NCBI GenBank assembly: GCA_028280415.1
Contig: JANQLV010000023.1
Coordinates: 124,001 to 188,000 of the forward strand
Reading direction: 5' to 3'
From: Saprospiraceae bacterium
Lineage (GTDB): Bacteria > Bacteroidota > Bacteroidia > Chitinophagales > Saprospiraceae
Length of the DNA: 64,000 bases
The translations under genes and the position numbers were made by a program. Shown here piece by piece: positions 8,087 through 16,821 of the stretch. Under the pieces are notes generated by a model, which did no database searches, had not been told where the DNA came from, and saw nothing but the letters and a program-made list of their open reading frames with translations. Position 1 is the stretch's first letter. Each line of letters begins with the position of its first letter.

Positions 8087-9871
8087 CTATATTTCCTTGC
8101 ATTTCTCCGCTAACCAGGCTTTTTCCTCTTCTTCAAGTTGAGGCGATAACTTTTCAAAAACTTTCTTATGATAATCATTCAGCCAAGCTACTTCCTCCCG
8201 AGTCAGCAAAGAAAAATCTATCAGAGTCGTGTCAATTGGAAATAAAGTAAGCGTTTCAAACTTTAGAAAGCTGCCAAAATCCGTTTTTTGATCTTCTATA
8301 CATAGTATCAGGTTTTCAATTCTTATCCCGTATTCATCCGTTTTATAAAATCCCGGCTCATTGGAAGTAAGCATTCCCGGCTCGAAGACGATCGCTGCTT
8401 TTCCTGAGGCTGCCGAACTGAGCGATTGTGGCCCTTCGTGTACATTGAGAAAAAATCCTACCCCATGTCCCGTCCCATGCCCATAATTTAATCCGTACTT
8501 CCAAAGGGATTTTCGAGCTAACAGCTCCATCTGGTTTCCGCGTGTACCGTAAGGAAAATGCAAAGTTGCCAAATCAATATGCCCTTTCAGGACAAGCGTA
8601 TAATTTCTTTTTTGTTCTGCAGTTGGTTCACTCAAGGCAACAGTTCGGGTGATATCCGTAGTCCCGTCGAGATATTGCCCCCCGGAATCCAACAGTAAAA
8701 TTCCCTCTGCTTTAATCTCCGCACAGGTTTCCTCCTGAGCCCGGTAATGTACAATCGCTCCATTTCCCTGATAGCCAACAATAGCCGAAAAACTTTCTCC
8801 ATAATAATCGCTCTGGCTCTGTCTAAACTCTATTAGTTTTTCCGCTACTTCCGTTTCCTTGATCGGTCTTTCTTGCAAAGTTCTCTCAAGCCATCGATAG
8901 AGCTTAGTTAAAGCTACTCCATCTTTGATCATAACATTCCGAATATGTCCGGCTTCCACAGTATTCTTCTCGGCTTTGAGCGCCGTAGAGATTGTCATCC
9001 CGTCTATAATGGTAGCCTTGATCATCTGGTAAAGATGGGCATTTACAGTACCCTTATCCAACAGAATTTTTGTCTCAGTCTCCAAAGCCGCAAGTTCCTT
9101 TGAAATAGCTTCATAAGGTTTGATCTTAATATTTTCAGAGGTGAATTCCTGCTGTAAATTTTCTGGAACTTTATCCAAATTAATAAATAGGTCGCAAGTT
9201 GTTCTGCCGATCAAAGCATAGGCAATGGCCACAGGATTGGATTCGACATCATTGCCTCGAATATTGAAAATCCAGGCAATATCATCAAGAGTCGTAACTA
9301 AATGATAATCAAGTTCCTCTGTATACATTTTAGCCCGGATTCGACTTAGTTTCTCTCCCCTTGACAAACCGGCGTATTTAATATCGTGTTCAAAAATTTT
9401 GTCCTGTGGCAAGGGAGGACGATCCATCCAGACATCATTAATCAAGTCCGGGCAAAACTCCAGTATCAGGCCATTTCCTTCTAATTGCCGCGTATATTGC
9501 TGAACCTGTTTAATGGAGAAAAGCTGAGGATCGATTCCTACTTTAGCCCCTTTTTCAAGATTATCTGCAAGCCAGGAAATGACCTGTGGTTGATGAGGAA
9601 TGACTTGGCGGTGTAGTTTAACTTCTGAGTCTTTCAGCTCCGTTTCTGCCTGTAAAAAATATCGGGAATCGGTTGATAAACCCGCATAATCCGGAGTAGC
9701 AAAAAATACTCCTGCTGATCCGGTAAAGCCCGAAATCCATTGTCTGAATTGCCAATGACCAGCTACATATTCACTTTGATGAGGGTCACTGCTCGGTACA
9801 ATAAAAGCCTGAATATTTCTTTCGGACATGCTCAACCGCAAGGCTGCTATTCTGTTGTTAATATCGTTCAT
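8087..9871 (-). CDS. Xaa-Pro aminopeptidase (M24B family)
   Basis: This 594-residue cytoplasmic metallopeptidase removes the N-terminal residue when proline is second. It has the three-domain layout of the long XPNPEP1-like enzymes: two creatinase-type N-terminal domains (from the SDPHQSEYVAGHWQF motif near residue 28 to about 300) and a C-terminal pita-bread catalytic domain. The metal ligands are visible: Asp395 (LLLDSGG), Asp406 (GTTDITRT), His in GHGTGHGVGFFLNVHEGP, Glu in NEPGFY and Glu in RIENL. Length fits the family (about 590-620). It is divergent from rpoN, with 445 nt between them, and no partner gene is linked. Confidence 0.95.
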   Translation of the reverse strand: MNDINNRIAALRLSMSERNIQAFIVPSSDPHQSEYVAGHWQFRQWISGFTGSAGVFFATPDYAGLSTDSRYFLQAETELKDSEVKLHRQVIPHQPQVISWLADNLEKGAKVGIDPQLFSIKQVQQYTRQLEGNGLILEFCPDLINDVWMDRPPLPQDKIFEHDIKYAGLSRGEKLSRIRAKMYTEELDYHLVTTLDDIAWIFNIRGNDVESNPVAIAYALIGRTTCDLFINLDKVPENLQQEFTSENIKIKPYEAISKELAALETETKILLDKGTVNAHLYQMIKATIIDGMTISTALKAEKNTVEAGHIRNVMIKDGVALTKLYRWLERTLQERPIKETEVAEKLIEFRQSQSDYYGESFSAIVGYQGNGAIVHYRAQEETCAEIKAEGILLLDSGGQYLDGTTDITRTVALSEPTAEQKRNYTLVLKGHIDLATLHFPYGTRGNQMELLARKSLWKYGLNYGHGTGHGVGFFLNVHEGPQSLSSAASGKAAIVFEPGMLTSNEPGFYKTDEYGIRIENLILCIEDQKTDFGSFLKFETLTLFPIDTTLIDFSLLTREEVAWLNDYHKKVFEKLSPQLEEEEKAWLAEKCKEI

Positions 9872-10316
9872 TGTTTCACTTTTTGAATTTTTAGCTTATC
9901 GCATCCCGAATAATGAAAGTCAAACATCGAAATACAAACAGCGATACAATATTGCTAAAAATAAATCAGATTTTAATCTGGCAGATGAAACAAAATATAT
10001 AAAAAAAGGTATTACCTTACGGAAACATATAAGTTATATAAATATAAAAAGTCTTGTATTTGTTAGATTTGGCATATTTTTTGATAGAAAGTCGCACCAA
10101 AACTGGACATATTATAGAAAATGATTTATATTGTCGTTAAAAATAGTTGTTGAATAGCATTTATATCCTGCAACTTAAATATCAATAAAAGGGTTAATTT
10201 TTATCTAATCCTGACACAAAAGTTTCGGTCTCCACAAAAACTAGGACAACATACTAGCTATGTAACGTAACCAAGTTACTCGAATCTATTTTTTAAGGAG
10301 AAAACATTATAATCCG
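9872..10316. other. Divergent intergenic region upstream of rpoN
   Basis: This 445-nt AT-rich gap lies between the divergent aminopeptidase and rpoN genes and must carry promoters for both. A TAGATTTG close to position 10063 fits the -7 consensus but has no good -33 element. I see no hairpin, RNA gene or ORF with protein-like composition. An AAGGAG at 10296 is about 16 nt from the rpoN ATG, too far for a normal Shine-Dalgarno site. Confidence 0.4.
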
Positions 10317-11858
10317 ATGTTAAAGCAGAGTTTAAGCCAAAAAATGCTCCAGAAGCTTTCCCCTCAGCAAATTCAGTTAATGAAATTGTTGCAGATTCCT
10401 ACAGCTACCCTGGATCAACGTATCAAAGAAGAGCTCGAAGCCAATCCAGCTCTTGATGAAGGTGAAGAAACGGACGAAACCGAAGTTTTTGGATCCTCCA
10501 GTTCCAGTACCGATGATGATTCCAATGATGACAAATTAGGAGAAACAGAGATCGAAGACATTCCAGTTCGCGAAGAGGAATTTGAACTGGATGATTACCT
10601 CAATGACTATATTGAAGATGATCCCAGTAGTTATAAGTTGAAAGTCAATAATTATTCTGCTGACGAAGAGGAAAAAACGATTCCAATTGCTGTTGAGGAT
10701 ACTTTTCATGAATATCTGGAACAACAACTGGGAATGCTAGAACTGGAAGATGATCGTGAAATCCAAATCGCTCAACAAATAATCGGCAGTATTGATGATG
10801 ATGGTTATCTTCGCAGAGAGCCTGTCGCTATTATCGATGATCTGGTTTTTTCAAGAAATATCATTACGAATGAAGCGGAGATCGAACATTTGCTTCGAAA
10901 GATTCAAAGATTTGATCCTCCGGGTGTTGGTTCCCGGGACCTTCGCGAATGCCTGCTTCTGCAACTGAGCTATAAAATGGAGCAGGAAAAAGATGAATTA
11001 ACCGATGACTTGCTCTACAGGCTCCGACTGAGCTACAAAATTATTGAAGATTATTTCAATGAATTCTCCAAAAAGCATTATCAAAAACTTCAGCGATACC
11101 TCAATATTAATGAAGTCCAGCTCAAAGAAGCTATCGACGAGATATTGAAACTGAATCCTAAACCTGCAAGTGGTTATAGCAGTAATAGCCGGGCTTTGCA
11201 TTATATCGTTCCAGACTTCACAATCGTCAACAGAGATGGAGAATTAGAACTTACCCTGAATTCCAGGAATGCTCCCGATCTCAGAGTAAATGATCAGTAT
11301 AAAGATATGCTCAAAACCTACAAGGATAATAAAAAGAGCAAGCGCGCGGAGAAAAAGGAAAAAGAAGCTATTGTCTTTATCAAACAAAAAATAGATTCTG
11401 CAAAATGGTTCATCGATGCCATTCGTCAAAGACAACAAACAATGTACAAGACGATGTACTCCATTATGCAGTATCAATATGAATATTTTAAAACCGGTGA
11501 TCAAAAGACCTTGAAACCAATGATCCTTAAAGACATTGCGGATATCACCGGACTCGATATTTCTACTATCTCCAGAGTCGCTAACAGTAAATTTGTACAA
11601 ACAGAGTTTGGTACCAAACGGCTAAAGGACTTTTTCTCCGAATCATTACAGACCAATAATGGAGAGGAAGTATCGACCCTGGAAGTGAAAAAAATTCTGA
11701 CGGATATCATTGAAGAGGAAAATAAACGCAAGCCTTTTTCCGATGAGAAGCTCAAAAATATTTTGAGGGATAAAGGTTATAATATTGCCAGAAGAACAGT
11801 CGCCAAATACCGGGAACAATTAAACATTCCCGTCGCACGACTGCGCAAAGAGCTCTAA
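10317..11858 (+). CDS. rpoN: RNA polymerase sigma-54 factor
   Basis: This 513-residue sigma factor directs RNA polymerase to -24/-12 promoters and needs an AAA+ activator. Region I is the glutamine-rich start (LSQKMLQKLSPQQIQLMKLLQ). Region II is a long acidic linker at about 45-130. Region III contains the core-binding domain and a helix-turn-helix near 425-450 (DISTISRVANSKFVQT). The RpoN box ARRTVAKYRE at 491-500 is intact. No enhancer-binding activator is in this window. It is followed by copy A of a dispersed repeat, not by a clear terminator with a T tract. The start fits the conserved first residues. Confidence 0.96.
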   Translation: MLKQSLSQKMLQKLSPQQIQLMKLLQIPTATLDQRIKEELEANPALDEGEETDETEVFGSSSSSTDDDSNDDKLGETEIEDIPVREEEFELDDYLNDYIEDDPSSYKLKVNNYSADEEEKTIPIAVEDTFHEYLEQQLGMLELEDDREIQIAQQIIGSIDDDGYLRREPVAIIDDLVFSRNIITNEAEIEHLLRKIQRFDPPGVGSRDLRECLLLQLSYKMEQEKDELTDDLLYRLRLSYKIIEDYFNEFSKKHYQKLQRYLNINEVQLKEAIDEILKLNPKPASGYSSNSRALHYIVPDFTIVNRDGELELTLNSRNAPDLRVNDQYKDMLKTYKDNKKSKRAEKKEKEAIVFIKQKIDSAKWFIDAIRQRQQTMYKTMYSIMQYQYEYFKTGDQKTLKPMILKDIADITGLDISTISRVANSKFVQTEFGTKRLKDFFSESLQTNNGEEVSTLEVKKILTDIIEEENKRKPFSDEKLKNILRDKGYNIARRTVAKYREQLNIPVARLRKEL

Positions 11859-12590
11859 TCTTTATGCACATTATAAAACATGAGTCATCGCGAACTTTAG
11901 TATCATTAGAGAGATTTATAAAATACCAAAAGCTTTTAAGATTCATGAAATAGGTAGCAGGCTTTTGGCATTGGGTTTTAGGTATTCCGGGGCACCAAAT
12001 ACCTAAAACCCAGTGCCCGCTGCCCGCTTATAACTTCCTTTTTTATACAACCCAAAACAGGTGCAAAAGTCAGCTGGCATACTGATTCTAGATCCCTTTC
12101 CACCGAACCTTTGTCCCACCCTGATGTTTGGATAGCATTAGAAGATACGTAAGAAGATAATGGCAGGTTTTTGGCGATTCAAAGGTTATACCATATCCCG
12201 ATCAAAACAAGATTTATCCGTAACAAAGCGGATACAGGTACAGAATTTGTAGACAATAAATGAAGAACCTGAAGAATTGAATATTGCCCGGGTAATCGCT
12301 TTACCGGTTAAGAGAAGCGATATGATCCTTCTATACGGGCAATTGGTGCAAGTCAGCAATGCCAACCGCTCTGTTTTTCGAAGCATGCTTATGTACTATA
12401 TCTAATAAATTTAAAATCCAACTGGCTAAGCGATAACTGGTTAAAACGCCCGGATAGTTTTCCTTTTCGTTTTTTATAAAATTGAACCTGCTATCCTATG
12501 GACAAATGAGAAATCGTCTTATGTCAGCGGTTTAACTTTTTCGTAAGACTCGGGACACATAAACTTGTTTAAAAAAGCGTTAATTTTAAG
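11859..12590. other. Long gene-poor gap: repeat copy A and a possible coding remnant
   Basis: This 732-nt gap holds copy A of the dispersed repeat (11907-12017), then a stretch at about 12130-12405 whose plus strand reads protein-like in changing frames but is broken by stops (one frame ends DTGTEFVDNK, another reads LPVKRSDMILLYGQ and ends at 12405). This could be a decayed gene. The remainder is AT-rich leader before the GH25 lysozyme gene. A minus-strand frame at 12186-12386 exists but has no start context or recognisable fold, so I did not call it. Confidence 0.4.
11907..12017 (+). repeat. Dispersed intergenic repeat, copy A, with long hairpin
   Basis: The copy carries the conserved 26-nt core AAGCTTTTAAG..ATGAAATAGGT (11930-11955), followed by an inverted repeat: GGCATTGGGTTTTAGGTATT at 11967-11986 pairs with 11998-12017 over 20 bp (one G-T wobble) around an 11-nt loop. 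The core recurs at about 38354 and 59162. It sits just after rpoN in the same direction. It may be a REP/MITE-like element; no transposase is seen nearby. Confidence 0.65.
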
Positions 12591-12617
12591 ATGACTTCGC
12601 TGAGGATGCCGGAAATT

Positions 12618-13325
12618 ATGAGATATATAACAGTTATATTATTGATTACCTGTTTGCTTTTCTCCTGTAATAATGTTACAGAGCGGATGCCTCATTTTGC
12701 CGTTCACGGTATCGATGTTTCTCATTATCAAGCACGGATCGACTGGGATACAATAGCTGTCCAGAGCATAGATTTTGCCTTTGTCAAAGCTACTGAAGGA
12801 GAAGAAATGCAGGATAGTTTATTTGCTTTCAATTGGTCGGATATCAAACGGGTAGGCTTAAAGCGCGGCGCCTATCACTTTTTTCGCCCGCGGACTTCCG
12901 TACTTAAGCAAGCTCAAAACTTTATGGCCAGTGTGGAGCTTGAAGAAGGAGACTTACCTCCGGTACTTGATGTTGAAGTAGCCGATGGCGCTTCCGAAAA
13001 GCTAATTGTCAAAAGTGTTCGAATGTGGCTGGAAATCATCGAAAATCATTATCGTATCAGACCGATTATTTACACCAATCTCAATTTCTACGAAAAATAT
13101 ATTCACAAAAACTTCCCTCACCATCCTATTTGGATTGCTCGTTATAATACCCAAAAACCTTATCTGGGCAAAAACCGGGATTGGCAATTCTGGCAGTATG
13201 GCAACCGGGGCGAACTCCGGGGAATCGATGGTTTTGTCGATTTCAATGTCTTTCGGGGTTCTTTACTCGAATTAGATGCAATGTGTTTAAGCAGCAATCC
13301 ATTCTATAGCGCTACGGATCAATAA
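12618..13325 (+). CDS. GH25 family lysozyme-like lipoprotein
   Basis: The 235-residue product is a glycoside hydrolase family 25 (lysozyme, muramidase) protein that would cut the peptidoglycan glycan chain. It has a lipoprotein signal with lipobox LFSC (Cys17). The GH25 barrel is complete: GIDVSHYQ with Asp33, the FVKATEG strand, GAYHFFRP at 84-91, LDVEV with Asp118 and Glu120 (the catalytic pair in this family) and the final WQFWQYG strand. An upstream ATG at 12591 would add nine residues before the signal; the inner ATG gives a normal lipoprotein start. It stands alone. Immunity or partner genes are not next to it, so a self-wall turnover role is more likely than a toxin role. Confidence 0.88.
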   Translation: MRYITVILLITCLLFSCNNVTERMPHFAVHGIDVSHYQARIDWDTIAVQSIDFAFVKATEGEEMQDSLFAFNWSDIKRVGLKRGAYHFFRPRTSVLKQAQNFMASVELEEGDLPPVLDVEVADGASEKLIVKSVRMWLEIIENHYRIRPIIYTNLNFYEKYIHKNFPHHPIWIARYNTQKPYLGKNRDWQFWQYGNRGELRGIDGFVDFNVFRGSLLELDAMCLSSNPFYSATDQ

Positions 13326-13372
13326 GCAAAAGTCTTTGTATAACTCCGTCTATCTTTTGTCTTTTCTATCAC

Positions 13373-14563
13373 TTAAATCATTTTCAAAGCCTCAAAACCA
13401 ACCCCAATAATTCCCTTTGCATCCGTTTCCAGCCAGCGTTCCAGTATAGTAGCATATACCCTTCGGAAGTCGATTCCATATTTCAAATCTCCTTTATCTA
13501 AATCCAGTAAATTGGGTGCTTCATTATAAAAGCCTGCGCGTCGCAATTTCCCACTCATTAAATAAAGATTATTTGCTGTACCATGATCGGTTCCATTGCT
13601 TGCATTTTGTTGCACTCTTCGCCCAAACTCAGAAAAGGTCATAATTAGTGTATCGTCAAATAGATTATTTTGACGGAGGTCCTTAATAAAAGCAGCCATT
13701 GCCTCGGCATACTTCTGCAAAAGCTTCGTCTGTGTGCGTTGCTGGAACGCATGCGTATCAAAGCCACTTAAACTTATGTAATAAATTTGCGTTGCCGTAT
13801 CGGCAGTCAATAACTCCGCCACTTGTTTTAGGTCTTTGGCGAAAGGAGTGTTCGGGTAACTTAGCCTGGATCGATGCACCTTGGACTTCTCGTAAAGGTA
13901 ATCTGCAGAGGACTGTGTATCAATCATTGTTTTGTAAAGATAAGAAAGCGGATCAGTATGTGCTCCACTCTTTTGTGCTATTAATTTTAGAAATCGGTTA
14001 TCCGTCGTTCTTTTCAATGCTTTGGGATTACTCATTGCAAAACCGGATTTTTTAGCACCTTTCATCGCCAGACTGAGGCTGTCATCCAGTTCCAAAGCGT
14101 GATAAGGCATATCACAAGTCCTACAATTATTGTCCAGATACCTGCCTATCCAACCCGTTTGCAAGTACTGTTTACTACCGCTGGCAGTATGCCAAATATC
14201 CATCGAGCGAAAATGCGAACGATCCGGATTCGGATATCCCACATTATTGAGAATACACATTTGTCCCTGATCAAAAACGGGTCGCAAGGCTTCCATCGCA
14301 GGATTAAAACCAAGTTCATCACTCAGGCGTAATACTTTGTTAGCCGGTATCGCCAGACTTGGTCGATTTTTGTAATAGATATCATTCTGAAAAGGGATGA
14401 TAGTGTTCAGGCCATCATTCCCTCCCGATAATTGCACGATGACCAATTTGCGCCCTGAGTTGTTGCCAATGTTTCCGGCTAAGTCATAGCCTTTTAAAAA
14501 AGATGGAATCATCAAACTGCCCGAAGCCAGAGCGGAGGCTTTTAAAAATCTTCTCCTTTTCAT
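13373..14563 (-). CDS. DUF1501 domain-containing exported protein
   Basis: This 396-residue protein begins with a twin-arginine-like signal (RRRFLKAS, then a hydrophobic stretch) and continues with the DUF1501 signature QLSGGNDGLNTIIP. The family resembles the alkaline phosphatase/sulfatase fold, and a Tat signal suggests folding with a cofactor before export, but its biochemical role is not established. It lies 27 nt downstream of the DUF1800 gene on the same strand; the two families are almost always found together in Bacteroidota and Planctomycetes. The pair forms a clear operon with the DUF1800 gene first. Confidence 0.9.
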   Translation of the reverse strand: MKRRRFLKASALASGSLMIPSFLKGYDLAGNIGNNSGRKLVIVQLSGGNDGLNTIIPFQNDIYYKNRPSLAIPANKVLRLSDELGFNPAMEALRPVFDQGQMCILNNVGYPNPDRSHFRSMDIWHTASGSKQYLQTGWIGRYLDNNCRTCDMPYHALELDDSLSLAMKGAKKSGFAMSNPKALKRTTDNRFLKLIAQKSGAHTDPLSYLYKTMIDTQSSADYLYEKSKVHRSRLSYPNTPFAKDLKQVAELLTADTATQIYYISLSGFDTHAFQQRTQTKLLQKYAEAMAAFIKDLRQNNLFDDTLIMTFSEFGRRVQQNASNGTDHGTANNLYLMSGKLRRAGFYNEAPNLLDLDKGDLKYGIDFRRVYATILERWLETDAKGIIGVGFEALKMI

Positions 14564-14590
14564 ATTTTCAAAAATTATCGCTGTTTAAGA

Positions 14591-15979
14591 TTAACAAACC
14601 TGGTATTCCGGCAGAGACATCAAGCGCATTACTAATGATGCTCTAAATTTTTTTTCACTACTCTGATCGAGATAAGGAGCAATTTCTTTCAAACTTAACT
14701 CAGGTTTGGATGCTAATAGAAAAGCGCTTAACTCTTCAAAAAAAAGTTGCCTTTGCAGCCCCGAAGGAAGATTAAGCAAAGGATTCAGGTTGATTTTCGC
14801 TTTAATTTTTCGAATGGCCTTATTCCGCTTTTGCGCTTCAAAGGCTTCTTTAACTTTAAAATTCAAATCAGCTGCATTAAACAGATAAGCCACCAGGTTT
14901 AGGCGCAACATTAAAGTTGAATTATCGATCCAGTTTTTCCCTCCAGGCCATCCGGCAACATTCGGAGGGATAAAAAGTGTTTGCCCGAGTGCTTTTTCTA
15001 CAAATAACACCGGAAAAGTATCTTCAAACTGTACCTCAAGGCTTCGCATCAGTCCTGCCAATAATACCACCGGAGATTTGATCTGAGTGCCTACATTTTT
15101 TCTTTCATAAAACCAGTCACTCAAAAAAATATAGCGTATCAAATCAGCAATATCATAATCAGACTGATAAAACCGGTCAGCCATTGCGCTCACTCGTTTT
15201 TCATCAAGCGTTTCATTAACAAAAAAGCGGTATATTTTCCGGCTTATAAATACTGCTGTTTCTTTTCGATCCAAAATGATATTAATAATATCATCACCAT
15301 TGAATGCTCCTTCTTTACCCATGAAAGACTTATTCTCAAAATCATGTTGCCTTCTTCTAAATTTAAAATCCCCTTTCAGATCACTGGACCAGCCGGTGAA
15401 AGCTCTCGCTGCTTCTTTAATATCTCTCTCGGTATAATGCCCTCTGCCGATCGTAAATAATTCCATCAACTCGCGGGCAAAGTTTTCATTGGGTTGGCTC
15501 TTTTTATTTTGTTGATTATTTAGAAAACGAATCATGGAAACATCCTTTGCCATCGCCTGTACAAAGGCTCTAAAATTGCCCAAAGCATGTGTCCGGATTG
15601 TAATCAACTGCTTAGAAGCGAGTTTTGCACTTTTCGAAACACAAGCAAAATGCCCGTGCCAAAAGAGGCACATTTTCTCCAGTAAAGCACTTTCTTCCGC
15701 TGAAGCCATTCTGGTTACCCATTCGGCATTCAAGGTCCGAACCAGTGCCCTATCCTCCTTTATCGCTCTTTTTCGTTCCTCGGGGCTCATTTTTTTAAGC
15801 GCTTCGCGATTGCGCTCCGCATAATCATTGGAAAGGTGTTTTGCTCTATTCGCTTTGGTAAATAAATGCTGAACGTAGGATTCGAAAGACCAGTTTTTGA
15901 TTTCCTTCCACTCTTTTGGACTAAGGCCAAAACCACCGCGCCAACTTAAATGTTTAATTTTATCTTGCGTACTGAGCAT
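14591..15979 (-). CDS. DUF1800 domain-containing protein
   Basis: This 462-residue protein shows the DUF1800 family pattern: LSWRGGFGLSPKEW at the start, the central NFARELMELFTIG motif, a GHYTERDIKEAARAFTGW segment, and NVAGWPGG..WI..STL near the end. The family is widespread and mostly alpha-helical; no function is established. There is no obvious signal peptide, although partner DUF1501 proteins are exported, so export as a complex is conceivable (inference). It is the first gene of the two-gene operon. Confidence 0.9.
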   Translation of the reverse strand: MLSTQDKIKHLSWRGGFGLSPKEWKEIKNWSFESYVQHLFTKANRAKHLSNDYAERNREALKKMSPEERKRAIKEDRALVRTLNAEWVTRMASAEESALLEKMCLFWHGHFACVSKSAKLASKQLITIRTHALGNFRAFVQAMAKDVSMIRFLNNQQNKKSQPNENFARELMELFTIGRGHYTERDIKEAARAFTGWSSDLKGDFKFRRRQHDFENKSFMGKEGAFNGDDIINIILDRKETAVFISRKIYRFFVNETLDEKRVSAMADRFYQSDYDIADLIRYIFLSDWFYERKNVGTQIKSPVVLLAGLMRSLEVQFEDTFPVLFVEKALGQTLFIPPNVAGWPGGKNWIDNSTLMLRLNLVAYLFNAADLNFKVKEAFEAQKRNKAIRKIKAKINLNPLLNLPSGLQRQLFFEELSAFLLASKPELSLKEIAPYLDQSSEKKFRASLVMRLMSLPEYQVC

Positions 15980-16133
15980 TTTAGATTATTTTGGCGGTTT
16001 GACTAATAGAGCCTCGTAAAAGTTTAAATAATGACTGGTAATATTTAATCTGACACTTTTGATAAAACTTTATTGCCAATTTTTAATAGCTTGTAGCCTC
16101 TTATATATAGTATGATTTTAATAATGTATTTTT

Positions 16134-16676
16134 ATGAATAAAGTATTCATCTTTTCGATAGTTTTATGGTTTTGCGCTTGCGGAGAATCTACTCAGAAAA
16201 CAACTACTCAAACCAGCCCGGTCAACAAAGCCAGCCTGAAAGCAGAGCTGGATAAATTGGAAAATTCTTTACTAAATAGTAAAGCTGAACAGATCGATGT
16301 TGAAAAAGCAAGTAATCTGGTACATTTGAGCTTGCAATTTGTTGATAGTTTTCCGGAAGACTCTAATAGCCCAGCCTATCTGTTTCGCGCAGGAGAAGTT
16401 AGTGTCGCGCTCCGGCAATATGAAAAAGCACTTGATCTTTGGGAAAAAATGCAAACACAGTACCCCAAAGATGGAAAAGCAGCAATAGCATTATTTTTGC
16501 AGGGTTTTACCTGTGATGAACAAATGCAAGATACAGAACGAGCCAAAGCTTATTATCAGGCATTTTTAGAAAAATACCCGGATCATCAACAGGCCAAGCA
16601 GGTGCAAATGTTACTCAATAATTTGGCCCTGTCTCCCGAAGATCTGATCAAATCTTTTAAAGAAAAGAAGCAATAA
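16134..16676 (+). CDS. TPR-containing lipoprotein
   Basis: This 180-residue protein has a short lipoprotein signal ending CACGES (lipobox Cys16 most likely) and then a low-complexity Thr/Gln linker. From about residue 65 it has tetratricopeptide-type helices, including SPAYLFRAGEVSVALRQYEKALDLWEKMQTQYP-like and AKAYYQAFLEKYPDHQQAKQV repeats, as in BamD/YbgF-type periplasmic scaffold proteins. It is too short to be BamD. It is followed after 145 nt by two thioredoxin-like genes on the same strand, which may be in the same unit. It probably acts at the periplasmic face of a membrane as a binding scaffold. Confidence 0.82.
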   Translation: MNKVFIFSIVLWFCACGESTQKTTTQTSPVNKASLKAELDKLENSLLNSKAEQIDVEKASNLVHLSLQFVDSFPEDSNSPAYLFRAGEVSVALRQYEKALDLWEKMQTQYPKDGKAAIALFLQGFTCDEQMQDTERAKAYYQAFLEKYPDHQQAKQVQMLLNNLALSPEDLIKSFKEKKQ

Positions 16677-16821
16677 TCAAGTATATAAAGCCCTGGTTTC
16701 GTTAAAGTTCTCTTAATCTGGTAGATTTGTCTTAGTAAAAAGCGGTCCCGGAAAGCATCGAAAAAGGATTCTTTTTATCTTGAATGTCAATTTCAATTTT
16801 TAGTACATAGCAAAAAGAATT

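Noticed and set aside
8008-8250. Plus-strand 80-residue frame over the end of the aminopeptidase gene
   Set aside because: Most of it is antisense to a conserved enzyme and no motif is present.
9828-10124. Plus-strand frame overlapping the aminopeptidase start
   Set aside because: It lies partly antisense to the well-supported aminopeptidase gene and its residue mix is Lys/Ile/Asn-rich as expected from AT-rich DNA.
10296-10301. AAGGAG ahead of rpoN as a Shine-Dalgarno site
   Set aside because: It is about 16 nt from the ATG, outside normal spacing, and Bacteroidota rarely depend on such sites.
12186-12386. Minus-strand frame of 66 residues in the gap after rpoN
   Set aside because: No recognisable fold and no neighbour on its strand; the plus strand of the same DNA looks more like a decayed gene. 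I reported only the remnant.
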